NCBI GenBank assembly: GCA_045633415.1
Contig: JAZQYH010000036.1
Location: 1-51,918, forward strand
DNA: 51,918 nt
From: RGIG3102 sp045633415
Lineage (GTDB): Bacteria; Bacillota; Clostridia; Oscillospirales; Ruminococcaceae
Reading direction: 5' to 3'
Shown: piece by piece, positions 8,081 through 16,737 of the stretch
How the letters are laid out: the number at the start of each line of letters is the position of its first letter
Numbering within the stretch: position 1 is the stretch's first letter
Notes under the pieces: generated by a model
What the model was told of the DNA's origin: nothing
Seen by the model: the letters and a program-made list of their open reading frames with translations, nothing else
The model's database searches: none
Position numbers and translations under genes: made by a program

Positions 8081-9016
8081 ATGCTGGCTGAAAACATTAT
8101 AGTTGGTAAAGATACAAAATATCCACTTAAAGGTATTTTGACATTACCAGATGACCTTTCTGTGCCAGTGCCTGCTGTTGTTTTGGTACACGGCTCTGGT
8201 TCCAGCAATATGGATGAAAAGGTGGGAAAACTGACACCATTCAAAGATATTGCTCAGGGTCTGGCAAACCACGGCATTGCGGCTATTCGTTATGATAAAA
8301 GAAGCTTTGCACACGGCTTTAAAATGGTTACAGACAAAAGTCTGACCATCACAGTAAAGGAAGAAACTATTGATGATGCTATTCTTGCCACACAGCTTTT
8401 AAAGGCAGACAGCCGTATAGACAGTGATAAAATATTCATCATCGGTCACAGTATGGGCGGTATGCTGGCACCAAGAATAGACGCAGAAGGCGGTGACTAC
8501 CATGGGCTTATCCTTATGGCTGGTACACCACGTCGTCTTGAAGAAGCGTTGAAAGAACAGCTGGCAGGAAGTCTTAGCCAGATGAACCCATTGGTAAGAA
8601 AGCTGGTCTCTGGCAGTGTGAATAAAATGCTGAAAAAGTTTGATGGTATGTACGATATGCCTGATGAAGAAGCCCAAAAGATAAAAATCGGCAATGGCGC
8701 CACACTCTATTATTTTAAAGATATGGGGCAGCCAACAGTGGCAGAATATCTTGCAGATAATCACAAACCTATGCTGATTATGCAGGGGGGCAAGGATTTT
8801 CAGGTTAAAGCAGATGTGGATTTTGCTATGTATAAAGAAATTCTCAAAGACAGGGAAGATGTAACATTCAAACTGTATGAAAATCTCAACCACGCCTTTG
8901 TAAACTCTGTTTATGGTAGTATTTTAAAGGCAAAACAGGAATATAACGTAGAACAGCATATAGGCGAAAATGTAATTGCAGATATTGCAGACTGGATTAA
9001 AACTGTAACAGAATAA
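8081..9016 (+). CDS. Alpha/beta hydrolase
   Basis: A 311-residue cytosolic alpha/beta-hydrolase of the dienelactone hydrolase/BAAT-like group. The oxyanion-hole region is VLVHGSGSSN, the nucleophile elbow is GHSMGG and the histidine is probably NHAF near the C-terminus. The acid is likely the Asp in QGGKDFQ. Such enzymes cleave esters or thioesters; the substrate is unknown. The gene is third in the operon starting at 7551 (16-bp gap to YbjQ) and shares the operator-flanked promoter. A strong bidirectional terminator follows. Confidence 0.88.
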   Translation: MLAENIIVGKDTKYPLKGILTLPDDLSVPVPAVVLVHGSGSSNMDEKVGKLTPFKDIAQGLANHGIAAIRYDKRSFAHGFKMVTDKSLTITVKEETIDDAILATQLLKADSRIDSDKIFIIGHSMGGMLAPRIDAEGGDYHGLILMAGTPRRLEEALKEQLAGSLSQMNPLVRKLVSGSVNKMLKKFDGMYDMPDEEAQKIKIGNGATLYYFKDMGQPTVAEYLADNHKPMLIMQGGKDFQVKADVDFAMYKEILKDREDVTFKLYENLNHAFVNSVYGSILKAKQEYNVEQHIGENVIADIADWIKTVTE

Positions 9017-9021
9017 AACAA

Positions 9022-9052
9022 ACCCCTGACGGAAAGTCAGGGGTGATTTTTA
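9022..9052. terminator. Bidirectional terminator between hydrolase and kinase genes
   Basis: ACCCCTGAC (9022-9030) pairs with GTCAGGGGT (9036-9044). T-rich flanks on both sides let it serve the convergent genes. Confidence 0.85.
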
Positions 9053-9853
9053 TTTCAGATGTCTTTCAAGGTCGAGACCACGCAGTTTTTCTTCCTTTTC
9101 TTTTTCAAGGGAAATCATAGTGTAAATACGGCTTACAGTGCTTTGCACAGCGGCTTTCAGCTCAAAGCCGTTCATTATATCAGCAATAATCATTGCGCTG
9201 AAAACATCGCCTGTGCCACCGATTTTTACAGGTATTCTTTCGTATGGTATCAGCTGTTTTTCCCTGCCGTCATACACTGCTATACAGTCTTTTCCATCCA
9301 CTATACAGCTGGAAATTGCCATATTTTCAGCACCCATAGAGATTAAATCATCCATAAGCGAAAAGATTTCTTCTTTTGTGGTGTGGTCGTCAGACAAGTC
9401 TCTGCCAGTAAGATATGCGGCTTCTGTCCAGCTTGGGAAAGTGTAGTCTGTCAGCGGTAACAGCTGTTTGTGAATATCTGCCACTTCTTCACCGATACCC
9501 CAGTACAGATGGCATTTTTCACCCATAATAGGATCGTGGAAAATCACAGCGCCTTTTTCTTTCAGCTTTCTGCAATAATCAATTATTGCTTTTGCCTGAT
9601 TTTCATCTGTTACATAACCCACGAAAACTGCATCAAAACAAAAGCCCAGTTCTTCCCATGCGGCAATGGTTTTTTCCACATAGTCACCTGTAGAAATCTG
9701 CGCCACCTTTTTGTAGCCAAAGGTATTTGAAACAATTTCTGTTGGCAGTGTGTAAACACTGTGTCCTTTTGCGCCAATCACAGGTACCATGGCAGACAAT
9801 GCCACTTTACAGGCGGAAACAGTATCACCGATAAGCAAAATTTTATTATACAT
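9050..9853 (-). CDS. Pyridoxal/pyridoxamine kinase, PfkB/ribokinase superfamily (PdxY/PdxK-like)
   Basis: The 267-residue protein ends with the GTGD anion-hole motif (IGGTGDVFSAMI), which holds the catalytic aspartate. It has DPIMGE (the DPVMGD motif of PdxK/PdxY/ThiD) and an N-terminal pattern LLIGDTVS...VPVIGAKGHSVYTLPTEIVSNTFGY typical of pyridoxal kinases. The reaction is ATP-dependent phosphorylation of a B6 vitamer, giving PLP salvage. AAGGTGA precedes the ATG. The gene diverges from ileS and has its own promoter. A hydroxymethylpyrimidine kinase role cannot be fully excluded. Confidence 0.85.
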   Translation of the reverse strand: MYNKILLIGDTVSACKVALSAMVPVIGAKGHSVYTLPTEIVSNTFGYKKVAQISTGDYVEKTIAAWEELGFCFDAVFVGYVTDENQAKAIIDYCRKLKEKGAVIFHDPIMGEKCHLYWGIGEEVADIHKQLLPLTDYTFPSWTEAAYLTGRDLSDDHTTKEEIFSLMDDLISMGAENMAISSCIVDGKDCIAVYDGREKQLIPYERIPVKIGGTGDVFSAMIIADIMNGFELKAAVQSTVSRIYTMISLEKEKEEKLRGLDLERHLK

Positions 9854-9883
9854 AACATCACCTTAAAATATATTTATAATTTT

Positions 9884-9911
9884 ATTTTACAACATAATTT
9901 ATGATTGGCAA
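9884..9911 (-). promoter_or_regulatory. Promoter of the pyridoxal-type kinase gene
   Basis: On the minus strand TTGCCA (9911-9906) and TAAAAT (9889-9884) are 16 bp apart. It is back to back with the ileS promoter. Confidence 0.5.
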
Positions 9912-9927
9912 CAGCATTTTACTATAC

Positions 9928-9956
9928 TTGACTCTTATATAAAAATATTATATACT
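9928..9956 (+). promoter_or_regulatory. Promoter of the ileS T-box transcript
   Basis: TTGACT (9928-9933), 17 bp, TATACT (9951-9956). Transcription should begin around 9963, at the base of the T-box leader. Confidence 0.8.
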
Positions 9957-9962
9957 TATTAG

Positions 9963-10225
9963 GTACAATCATTTAAAGGCTGTGACGAAGACAGTACCTT
10001 TTCCAATGGGAAATTAATAGCGAGTGTGGGGCGGTGAGAGCCACACAAGAGTACCGGAAAAGGGAATATCACTTCTGAGCTGTGGGCTGAACGGTGACTA
10101 TTAAGCCTCTCCGGTGTTTCCCCGTTAGAAGAAAGACATATTATCTGTATGTTGTAATAGGTGGTTAAACAAAGGCGTTATTATATGCTCTTGTCCTGTT
10201 ATACAGGGCGAGAGCTTTTGTTTTT
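9963..10225 (+). ncRNA. T-box leader (tRNA-Ile sensing) with terminator, upstream of ileS
   Basis: The leader of about 260 nt has the T-box layout. The apical part of stem I shows AGCGAG and a GGTGAGAGCC distal loop (about 10018-10053). The 3' side of the specifier loop reads GGGAATATCACTTC, giving the codon ATC (10068-10070) for isoleucine. The tRNA acceptor-binding bulge is TGGT at 10162-10165, complementary to an ACCA end. The competing terminator is a 12-bp stem (10187-10198 with 10204-10215) followed by TTTTGTTTTT. Uncharged tRNA-Ile should stabilise the antiterminator and switch ileS on. The open reading frame that could start at 10161 lies inside this RNA and is not real. Confidence 0.93.
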
Positions 10226-10262
10226 ATCTATGCAACAAAACCATCAAGGAGGAAAATCAATA

Positions 10263-13200
10263 ATGTACAAAAAAGTGCCAACCGACCTTAATTTTGTAGC
10301 AAGAGAAAAAGAGGTTGAACAGTTCTGGAACGAAAACAAGATTTTTGAAAAATCTATGGAACAGACAAAACAGGGCCCTACTTACACATTCTATGACGGT
10401 CCGCCAACAGCTAACGGCAAACCTCATATCGGCCATGTTCTCACACGTGTTATCAAGGATATGATTCCAAGATACCACACAATGAAAGGTGAATTTGTTC
10501 CAAGAAAAGCTGGCTGGGACACACACGGCCTGCCAGTTGAACTGGAAGTAGAAAAAAACATCGGTATCAACGGTAAAGAACAGATTGAAGCATATGGTCT
10601 GGAACCATTTATCAAACTGTGTAAAGAAAGCGTATGGAAATACAAAGGCATGTGGGAAGATTTCTCCGGCACAGTAGGTTTCTGGGCTGATATGGAAAAA
10701 CCATATGTAACATACGAAAACGACTTTATCGAAAGTGAATGGTGGGCTCTGAAAGAAATCTGGAACAAAGGTCTGCTTTACAAAGGCTTTAAAATCGTTC
10801 CTTACTGCCCACGTTGTGGTACACCACTGTCCAGCCACGAAGTTGCACAGGGTTACAAAGATGTAAAAGAACGTTCAGCTATCGCTAAATTCAAAGTAAA
10901 AGATGAAGATGCATATATCCTCGCCTGGACAACTACACCATGGACACTGCCTTCCAACGTGGCTCTGTGTGTAAACCCAAAAGAAGAATATGTAAAAGTT
11001 AAAACAGAAGAAGGCGAAGTATACTACCTTGCAAAAGCACTGTGCGACATGCACCTGGGCGAAGGTAAATACGAAGTGGTGGAAACTTACGTAGGTACAG
11101 ACCTTGAATACAAAGAATACGAACCACTGTGGGATTTTGTAAATCCTAAAGAAAAATGTTTCTATGTAACATGTGCTGACTATGTAACACTTACAGACGG
11201 TACAGGTGTTGTTCATATTGCACCTGCATTCGGTGAAGACGACGCACAGGTTGGTCGCCGTTATGGTCTGCCACTGGTACAGCTGGTTGACCAGAAAGGT
11301 GAAATGACAGCTGAAACAAAATGGGCTGGTATGTTTGTAAAAGACGCTGACCCAGAAATCATCAAAGACCTGCGTGAAAGCGGCAAACTGTTTGCAGCAC
11401 CTAAATATGAACACAGCTACCCACACTGCTGGCGTTGTGATACACCACTGCTCTACTATGCAAGAGACTCATGGTTTATCAAAATGACAGCGGTTAAAGA
11501 AGACCTTATCCGCAACAACAAAACAATCAACTGGATTCCTGCTACAATCGGCGAACGCCGTTTTGGCGACTGGCTGGAAAATGTTCAGGACTGGGGTATC
11601 TCCCGTAACAGATACTGGGGTACACCACTGAATATCTGGGAATGTGAATGTGGTCATAAACACTCTATCGGCAGTATCGCAGAACTGAAAGAAATGTCTC
11701 CAAACTGCCCAGACGAAATCGAACTGCACCGCCCATACATTGACGAAGTGACTATCACTTGTCCAGAATGTGGCAAACAGATGAAACGTGTATCTGAAGT
11801 TATCGACTGCTGGTTCGACTCTGGTTCTATGCCATTTGCACAGCACCACTATCCATTTGAAAACAAAGACCTGTTCGATGCACAGTTCCCAGCACAGTTC
11901 ATTTCTGAAGCTGTTGATCAGACACGTGGCTGGTTCTACTCACTGCTGGCTATTTCTACACTGCTGTTTAACAAAGCACCATTTGAAAACTGTATCGTTC
12001 TGGGCCATGTTCAGGATGCTAATGGTCAGAAAATGAGTAAATCAAAAGGCAACGCTGTTGACCCATTTGATGCACTGGAAAGCTTTGGCGCAGATGCTAT
12101 CCGCTGGTACTTCTATGCTAACAGCGCACCATGGCTGCCAAACCGTTTCCACGACAAAGCAGTTGTTGAATATCAGAGAAAATTCCTTGGCACACTGTGG
12201 AATGTATATGCATTCTTCGTGCTGTATGCTGATATCGACAAATTTGACCATACAAAATATGCTCTGGAATATGACAAACTGCCAGTAATGGACAGATGGA
12301 TTCTTTCCAGAATGAACAGCATGATTAAAGATGTTGACTCCTGCCTTGCAAACTACCAGATTCCGGAAGCAAGTAGAGCGCTGCAGGAATTTGTAGACGA
12401 TATGTCCAACTGGTATGTTCGTCGTACAAGAGAACGTTTCTGGGCTAAAGGTATGGAACAGGATAAAGTAAACGCTTACATGACACTGCACACAGTTCTT
12501 GTTACACTGTCTAAAGTTGCTGCTCCTATGATTCCATTTATGACAGAAGCTATCTACCAGAACCTTGTTCGCACAAACGATGCATCTGCACCAGAATCAA
12601 TCCATCTGTGTTCATTCCCTGTATGCGATGAATCCATGATTGATGCAGAACTGGAAGCAGATATGGCTCTGGTACTGGAAGCATCCACACTTGCACGTGC
12701 TGCAAGAAATGCATCCAACATCAAAAACCGTCAGCCTCTGGCAAAACTGTATATCAAAGCAGAACGTCATCTCAACGATTACTATAAAGCAATCCTTGCA
12801 GAAGAACTGAATGTTAAAGAAGTTGAAGAAATTTCTGACGCATCCGGTTACATCAGCTATACATTCAAACCACAGCTGAAAACACTTGGTCCAAAATTCG
12901 GTAAACTGATTGGTGAAATCAGAAATGCCCTTATGTCTCTGGACGGCGGTGCTGCAAAAGCACAGTTGGACAAAGAAGGCTTTGTTTCCATCACAGTTTC
13001 CACAGGTGAAATCCAGCTGGGTGCAGAAGACCTGCTGATTGAAACAAAACAGACAGAAGGCTTTGAATCTGTATCTGACAACAACATCATCGTTGCTCTT
13101 GATACACATATCACACCAGAACTGCTGGAAGAAGGCTTTGTTCGTGAAATCATCTCCAAACTCCAGACAATGAGAAAAGAAGCTGATTTCAACGTTACAG

Positions 13201-13379
13201 ACACAATCAAAGTATACGTAACAGAATCTGACAAAATCAGTGAAATCGTAAAAGCAAATCAGGCTGTTATCGCAGAAAATGTTCTGGCTGTTTCTGTAGA
13301 ATTCGCTGCTGGTGAAGGCTACACAAAACAGTGGGATGTAAACGGCGAAAACGTAACATTTACAGTTGCAAAAGCTTAA
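10263..13379 (+). CDS. ileS: Isoleucyl-tRNA synthetase, type 2 (eukaryote-like) IleRS
   Basis: A 1038-residue class Ia synthetase that charges tRNA-Ile in the cytosol. It has the HIGH motif at 55-58 (NGKPHIGHVL), the WTTTPWTLPSN editing-domain motif, and KMSKS at 590-594. The length and the sequences YTFYDGPPTANGKPHIGH and RKAGWDTHGLPVE place it with the longer, eukaryote-like type-2 enzymes, not the type with about 930 residues and a C-terminal zinc finger. Type-2 enzymes are usually less sensitive to mupirocin; that is family knowledge. AAGGAGG lies 8 bases upstream of the ATG at 10263. Expression is controlled by the T-box. Confidence 0.97.
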   Translation: MYKKVPTDLNFVAREKEVEQFWNENKIFEKSMEQTKQGPTYTFYDGPPTANGKPHIGHVLTRVIKDMIPRYHTMKGEFVPRKAGWDTHGLPVELEVEKNIGINGKEQIEAYGLEPFIKLCKESVWKYKGMWEDFSGTVGFWADMEKPYVTYENDFIESEWWALKEIWNKGLLYKGFKIVPYCPRCGTPLSSHEVAQGYKDVKERSAIAKFKVKDEDAYILAWTTTPWTLPSNVALCVNPKEEYVKVKTEEGEVYYLAKALCDMHLGEGKYEVVETYVGTDLEYKEYEPLWDFVNPKEKCFYVTCADYVTLTDGTGVVHIAPAFGEDDAQVGRRYGLPLVQLVDQKGEMTAETKWAGMFVKDADPEIIKDLRESGKLFAAPKYEHSYPHCWRCDTPLLYYARDSWFIKMTAVKEDLIRNNKTINWIPATIGERRFGDWLENVQDWGISRNRYWGTPLNIWECECGHKHSIGSIAELKEMSPNCPDEIELHRPYIDEVTITCPECGKQMKRVSEVIDCWFDSGSMPFAQHHYPFENKDLFDAQFPAQFISEAVDQTRGWFYSLLAISTLLFNKAPFENCIVLGHVQDANGQKMSKSKGNAVDPFDALESFGADAIRWYFYANSAPWLPNRFHDKAVVEYQRKFLGTLWNVYAFFVLYADIDKFDHTKYALEYDKLPVMDRWILSRMNSMIKDVDSCLANYQIPEASRALQEFVDDMSNWYVRRTRERFWAKGMEQDKVNAYMTLHTVLVTLSKVAAPMIPFMTEAIYQNLVRTNDASAPESIHLCSFPVCDESMIDAELEADMALVLEASTLARAARNASNIKNRQPLAKLYIKAERHLNDYYKAILAEELNVKEVEEISDASGYISYTFKPQLKTLGPKFGKLIGEIRNALMSLDGGAAKAQLDKEGFVSITVSTGEIQLGAEDLLIETKQTEGFESVSDNNIIVALDTHITPELLEEGFVREIISKLQTMRKEADFNVTDTIKVYVTESDKISEIVKANQAVIAENVLAVSVEFAAGEGYTKQWDVNGENVTFTVAKA

Positions 13380-13389
13380 TAAAAATATT

Positions 13390-13418
13390 AAAGACCGCTC
13401 AAATGAGCGGTCTTTTTG
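13390..13418. terminator. Terminator shared by ileS and the convergent lipoprotein gene
   Basis: AAAGACCGCTC/GAGCGGTCTTT, an 11-bp stem with a 3-base loop and a following T run. Confidence 0.9.
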
Positions 13419-13432
13419 TGTTTTATATGTTT

Positions 13433-15163
13433 TTAATTAACTATCATACCTGGTATTTTTGGCAATCCGCTGTCTATAGGTGAGCGGTATAGCCCCACAA
13501 ATACATAGTCTTCGCTTATATCGCCTACGGCAACCTGCACTATTGCAGTGCCGTCACTGCTTTGACCTTCATACAGATAATATTCCATTGAATCTCCGTC
13601 GAAACCGTATGAAATATCCTTTTCCATTGTGACAATACCGGAATCTTCCAGTCCAGCCACTACATTCCGGTAGTAGATGTAAAAATCCTTGCGTTCAATC
13701 TCAGAATCTTTGTTCATATTTGCATAATAAACAAACAGGTAAGTATCGCCATTCGGGCTGGATATACCAAAGTCTGGAATAACAGATGCGGACATATACT
13801 GGTCATCGGTCCATTTTTCCAGTTCTTCCAGGGTAAGTGCATCATTGTACAGCAGTTTTATCATTGCCGGGTCAGCATTTACCCAGTCTTTCAGGAAGTT
13901 GACTTTTACATCAGTGTATGGGTTGTGGTACTGATATTTGCCTTCCACCAGCTGGCTGCGTTTTATCAGCATATCAGTATCGTTGTCTTCATCAAAAATT
14001 TCCCGCAGGTCATAGACAAACTGGTCGCCTTTGGCGTATAAAGTAACGTTTACCATATAGTCTTCATTCAGTTCCCTGAAGAAATAAACCAGAGTGGAGT
14101 CACTGTCAAAGCTGTAAATATCGGCAGCTGCATAATTCTGCCCTGAAAAACTGATTTCTTCGGTAACTGCTGCAAACATTTCGTTTACATTGCATTGATA
14201 ATACATATGCTTTGCCATTTCCAATGCAGACATACCATATGCATAATCAGCTTTCCTGTTTATATAGCTTACAATTACAGTAATACTGCCGTCATTTTTT
14301 GTCAGTACAATATCATTGATTTCTGACAATCTTGCCAGATCACTGGCTGTCATACTGTTCAGTGTATTTTCATCAGTGTTGTAATATTTTTCTGCGATAA
14401 ATTGTCTGCTGGCGGCTGTCCAACCGTCAGGAATATCTATTTCTATTGCGGCATCAGTGTTTATTATTCTTACTTTATCAGCATCATACTCAAACAGTTC
14501 GGGCACATTGTGGATGTCTGTGTCTGTAAGAGGGCCTCCATTGAAAAATGCATGGGCATAGTATGGAGAAACATTTCCTTTCAGACGGGAAATAACAATA
14601 ACCAGATGACCGTCACCGCGGTCAAGATAGCATACGTCATTTACAAGATTATCATAATATGCAGTAAAGTTTTTGTATTCCACACCGCTTAAAGTCACGG
14701 TTTTTTCATCGGTCAGATTTGCCTCAACAGGGAAATTATTCTTTTTGAAGGTGTTAAGATACTCTTCTGCAGAAAGATTTGCTGCGGCATAGTTTGCAAT
14801 GGCAACCATAATTATATGGCCATTTGTGTCCATTGTCACATAATCGAATATTTCAATCAGCCCATTTAACTGGTCAGTGTTCATTTCTTCCAGCTGCTGT
14901 GCTGTGACACCGGGCATATATAATGTGCACATTGTTTCGCGGTCAATCATTGACCAGCCGCCTGTCAGAGTGAATTCCAGCCCGGTGTAATCGTTAGTAA
15001 TTATTTTTTCATCATACTTGCTTATGGCCAGTGTGTCAGACAGTACCTTTGGTGCAGGAGTAGGTGTTGGTTCAGTGGTACCGCCACTGCTTTCACCACC
15101 GCCACAGGCTGCCATAGACAGCGCCAGTGCCAGTGCGAGTATAAAACTTATGATTCTTTTCAT
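13433..15163 (-). CDS. Lipoprotein with three degenerate tandem repeats, function unknown
   Basis: A 576-residue secreted lipoprotein. The signal peptide ends in the lipobox SMAAC (lipid-modified C20), followed by a Gly/Ser/Thr/Pro linker with EPTPTPAP. The rest seems to hold three related modules of roughly 175 residues (about 55-215, 230-390 and 405-575). Each opens with a short strand and a W (GGWSM, DGWTA, KDWVN), continues with a helix ending in a Leu/Glu/Met-rich turn, then strands with a G-D/N-G turn and a hydrophobic IVxV or YLFVYY strand. No enzyme motif is visible; PsbP/Mog1-like modules would be one guess. AAGGTG precedes the ATG. It is monocistronic. Confidence 0.82.
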   Translation of the reverse strand: MKRIISFILALALALSMAACGGGESSGGTTEPTPTPAPKVLSDTLAISKYDEKIITNDYTGLEFTLTGGWSMIDRETMCTLYMPGVTAQQLEEMNTDQLNGLIEIFDYVTMDTNGHIIMVAIANYAAANLSAEEYLNTFKKNNFPVEANLTDEKTVTLSGVEYKNFTAYYDNLVNDVCYLDRGDGHLVIVISRLKGNVSPYYAHAFFNGGPLTDTDIHNVPELFEYDADKVRIINTDAAIEIDIPDGWTAASRQFIAEKYYNTDENTLNSMTASDLARLSEINDIVLTKNDGSITVIVSYINRKADYAYGMSALEMAKHMYYQCNVNEMFAAVTEEISFSGQNYAAADIYSFDSDSTLVYFFRELNEDYMVNVTLYAKGDQFVYDLREIFDEDNDTDMLIKRSQLVEGKYQYHNPYTDVKVNFLKDWVNADPAMIKLLYNDALTLEELEKWTDDQYMSASVIPDFGISSPNGDTYLFVYYANMNKDSEIERKDFYIYYRNVVAGLEDSGIVTMEKDISYGFDGDSMEYYLYEGQSSDGTAIVQVAVGDISEDYVFVGLYRSPIDSGLPKIPGMIVN

Positions 15164-15193
15164 TTTTCACCTTGAGTTGTTTGCTATAGTGAA

Positions 15194-15216
15194 AAGAGGC
15201 GGATGAACCGCCTCCT
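15194..15216 (-). terminator. Terminator of the M20 amidohydrolase gene
   Basis: GAGGCGG pairs with CCGCCTC (15196-15202 and 15208-15214). On the minus strand it is followed by TTTTC. Confidence 0.75.
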
Positions 15217-15230
15217 TATATTTTGAGTGA

Positions 15231-16532
15231 TTAACCCATAATTTCTTCCCAGATTTTATCGTAGTTTTTAGCATTGTATGGGCTGTCGAAGTTTTCGATA
15301 ATTTCTTTTGCTTTTGCAGCGTCGTCTGCCAGCAGGTCGATTACTGTGCAAGCCATAACTTTTGCAGGAGCAATAAATGCCAGATTTTCATCAGCCAGTT
15401 CAAAGTGTTTGGAGTGGAATGCATTTCTGAAGCCACCGATACCACCCTGAATACATGGGATGATAGCCTGTACGTCACCAACGTCGGAAGAACCGCCGCC
15501 GATACCTTCTTCATGTCTAACGATTTTTTCTGGATACAGTGCTTTTGCATTTGCTTCAAATACATAAGCAAGGTCAAGGTTGTCTGCTACTGGCAGGTAG
15601 CCTGGCAGGTCGTTGATTTCAACTTCACAGCCGATAGCATAAGCACAGCCTTTGATAGCTCTGTTAACTTTTGCGTTAGCATCTTTGATAGCTTCGATTG
15701 TAGCACCACGAACATACATTTCCATTCTTACATCGTTAGGAACGATATTTACCAGTGTACCGCCTTTTGTGATGATAGGGTGGATTCTGATGCAATCCTG
15801 GTCTTTCAGTGTCTCACGGATGGAGTTGATAGCCATCAGTGCAAGGGAAGCAGCGTTCAGTGCGTTTACACCATCCCAAGGTGCGCCGCCAGCGTGAGCT
15901 TCTTTACCGATAAATTTAACTGTTTTAGCAACAAAACCTACGTTTTTAGCTGAGCAGTTGATATAGTCGTCAGCACCTGTGCCGTGAACCATCATAGCCA
16001 TATCGATGTCATCATATACGCCAAGGTGGATAAGTTCCTGTTTACCGCCAAGATATTTGATTTTGCCTTCGCCAATCATATCTTTACGCCATTCAACTTC
16101 TACACATTCTTCAGCTGGAACAGCAAGGAATGTAACGTTACCGCCTTCGATTTCGTCTTTGATAGCGGAGAAGCCCATTGCAGCAGCCAGCATAGCTGTT
16201 GTCTGTGCAAAGTGACCACAGCAGTGTGCAGCACCTGTATCTGGAGCAGCGTGTGGATGGTCAGGACATACAACAGCGTCCAGTTCGCCCATAATAGCGA
16301 TGTTTGGACCTTCTGCGTTTTCTTTCAGTTTAGCTTTAACACCTGTGATACCCAGACCGTCTTCATATTTAAGACCCAGTTCGTCAAATGTTTTCTTTAC
16401 TGTTTCGCTGGCAAAAACTTCTTTGTAACCCAGCTCTGGTCTGGAATAGATTGAACGACCGATTTCGCAAATTTTTTCAGCGTTGGCATCTATAGCTTCG
16501 CAGACTTTCTTTTTGAGTAATTCTCTATCCAT
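15231..16532 (-). CDS. M20 family amidohydrolase/peptidase (AbgB/p-aminobenzoyl-glutamate hydrolase-like)
   Basis: A 433-residue M20 metallohydrolase. RPELGYKE is the N-terminal family mark. GELDAV is followed by AAHCCGHFAQ (Cys and His ligands) and VPAEECVEV (the catalytic/bridging glutamate pair), and the dimerisation-domain His is in GKEAHAGGAPWDG. Family members cleave N-acyl or gamma-glutamyl amino acids or dipeptides in the cytosol; the substrate is not evident. GGAG lies 7 bases before the ATG. Its own promoter is at 16582-16610 and there is a small inverted repeat in the leader (ACTGG/CCAGT at 16548-16562). Confidence 0.9.
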   Translation of the reverse strand: MDRELLKKKVCEAIDANAEKICEIGRSIYSRPELGYKEVFASETVKKTFDELGLKYEDGLGITGVKAKLKENAEGPNIAIMGELDAVVCPDHPHAAPDTGAAHCCGHFAQTTAMLAAAMGFSAIKDEIEGGNVTFLAVPAEECVEVEWRKDMIGEGKIKYLGGKQELIHLGVYDDIDMAMMVHGTGADDYINCSAKNVGFVAKTVKFIGKEAHAGGAPWDGVNALNAASLALMAINSIRETLKDQDCIRIHPIITKGGTLVNIVPNDVRMEMYVRGATIEAIKDANAKVNRAIKGCAYAIGCEVEINDLPGYLPVADNLDLAYVFEANAKALYPEKIVRHEEGIGGGSSDVGDVQAIIPCIQGGIGGFRNAFHSKHFELADENLAFIAPAKVMACTVIDLLADDAAKAKEIIENFDSPYNAKNYDKIWEEIMG

Positions 16533-16581
16533 AGTACTCTCCTTTATACTGGCTATACCAGTGATTTATATATATGATTAA

Positions 16582-16610
16582 ATTATACACTTTTGACAAT
16601 TAATTGGCAA
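16582..16610 (-). promoter_or_regulatory. Promoter of the M20 amidohydrolase gene
   Basis: On the minus strand TTGCCA (16610-16605), 17 bp, TATAAT (16587-16582). Confidence 0.75.
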
Positions 16611-16737
16611 TGTGTATTTTGTATAAAAACATTTGCTTTTCTATACATAACAGCTAAATTGTAATAAAAAATTTGTTTATATATTTGAAGTTTTATGATA
16701 GAATATATCTGTTTAATAACAGGAAAAGGATTTTGAA

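Noticed and set aside
10161..10262. N-terminal extension of IleRS from 10161
   Set aside because: It lies inside the T-box and terminator; the proper AAGGAGG and the family N-terminus start at 10263.
10257..13234. Several long minus-strand ORFs opposite ileS
   Set aside because: They are by-products of codon bias on the real gene; none has a ribosome site or a plausible protein composition (Cys/Phe/His-rich).
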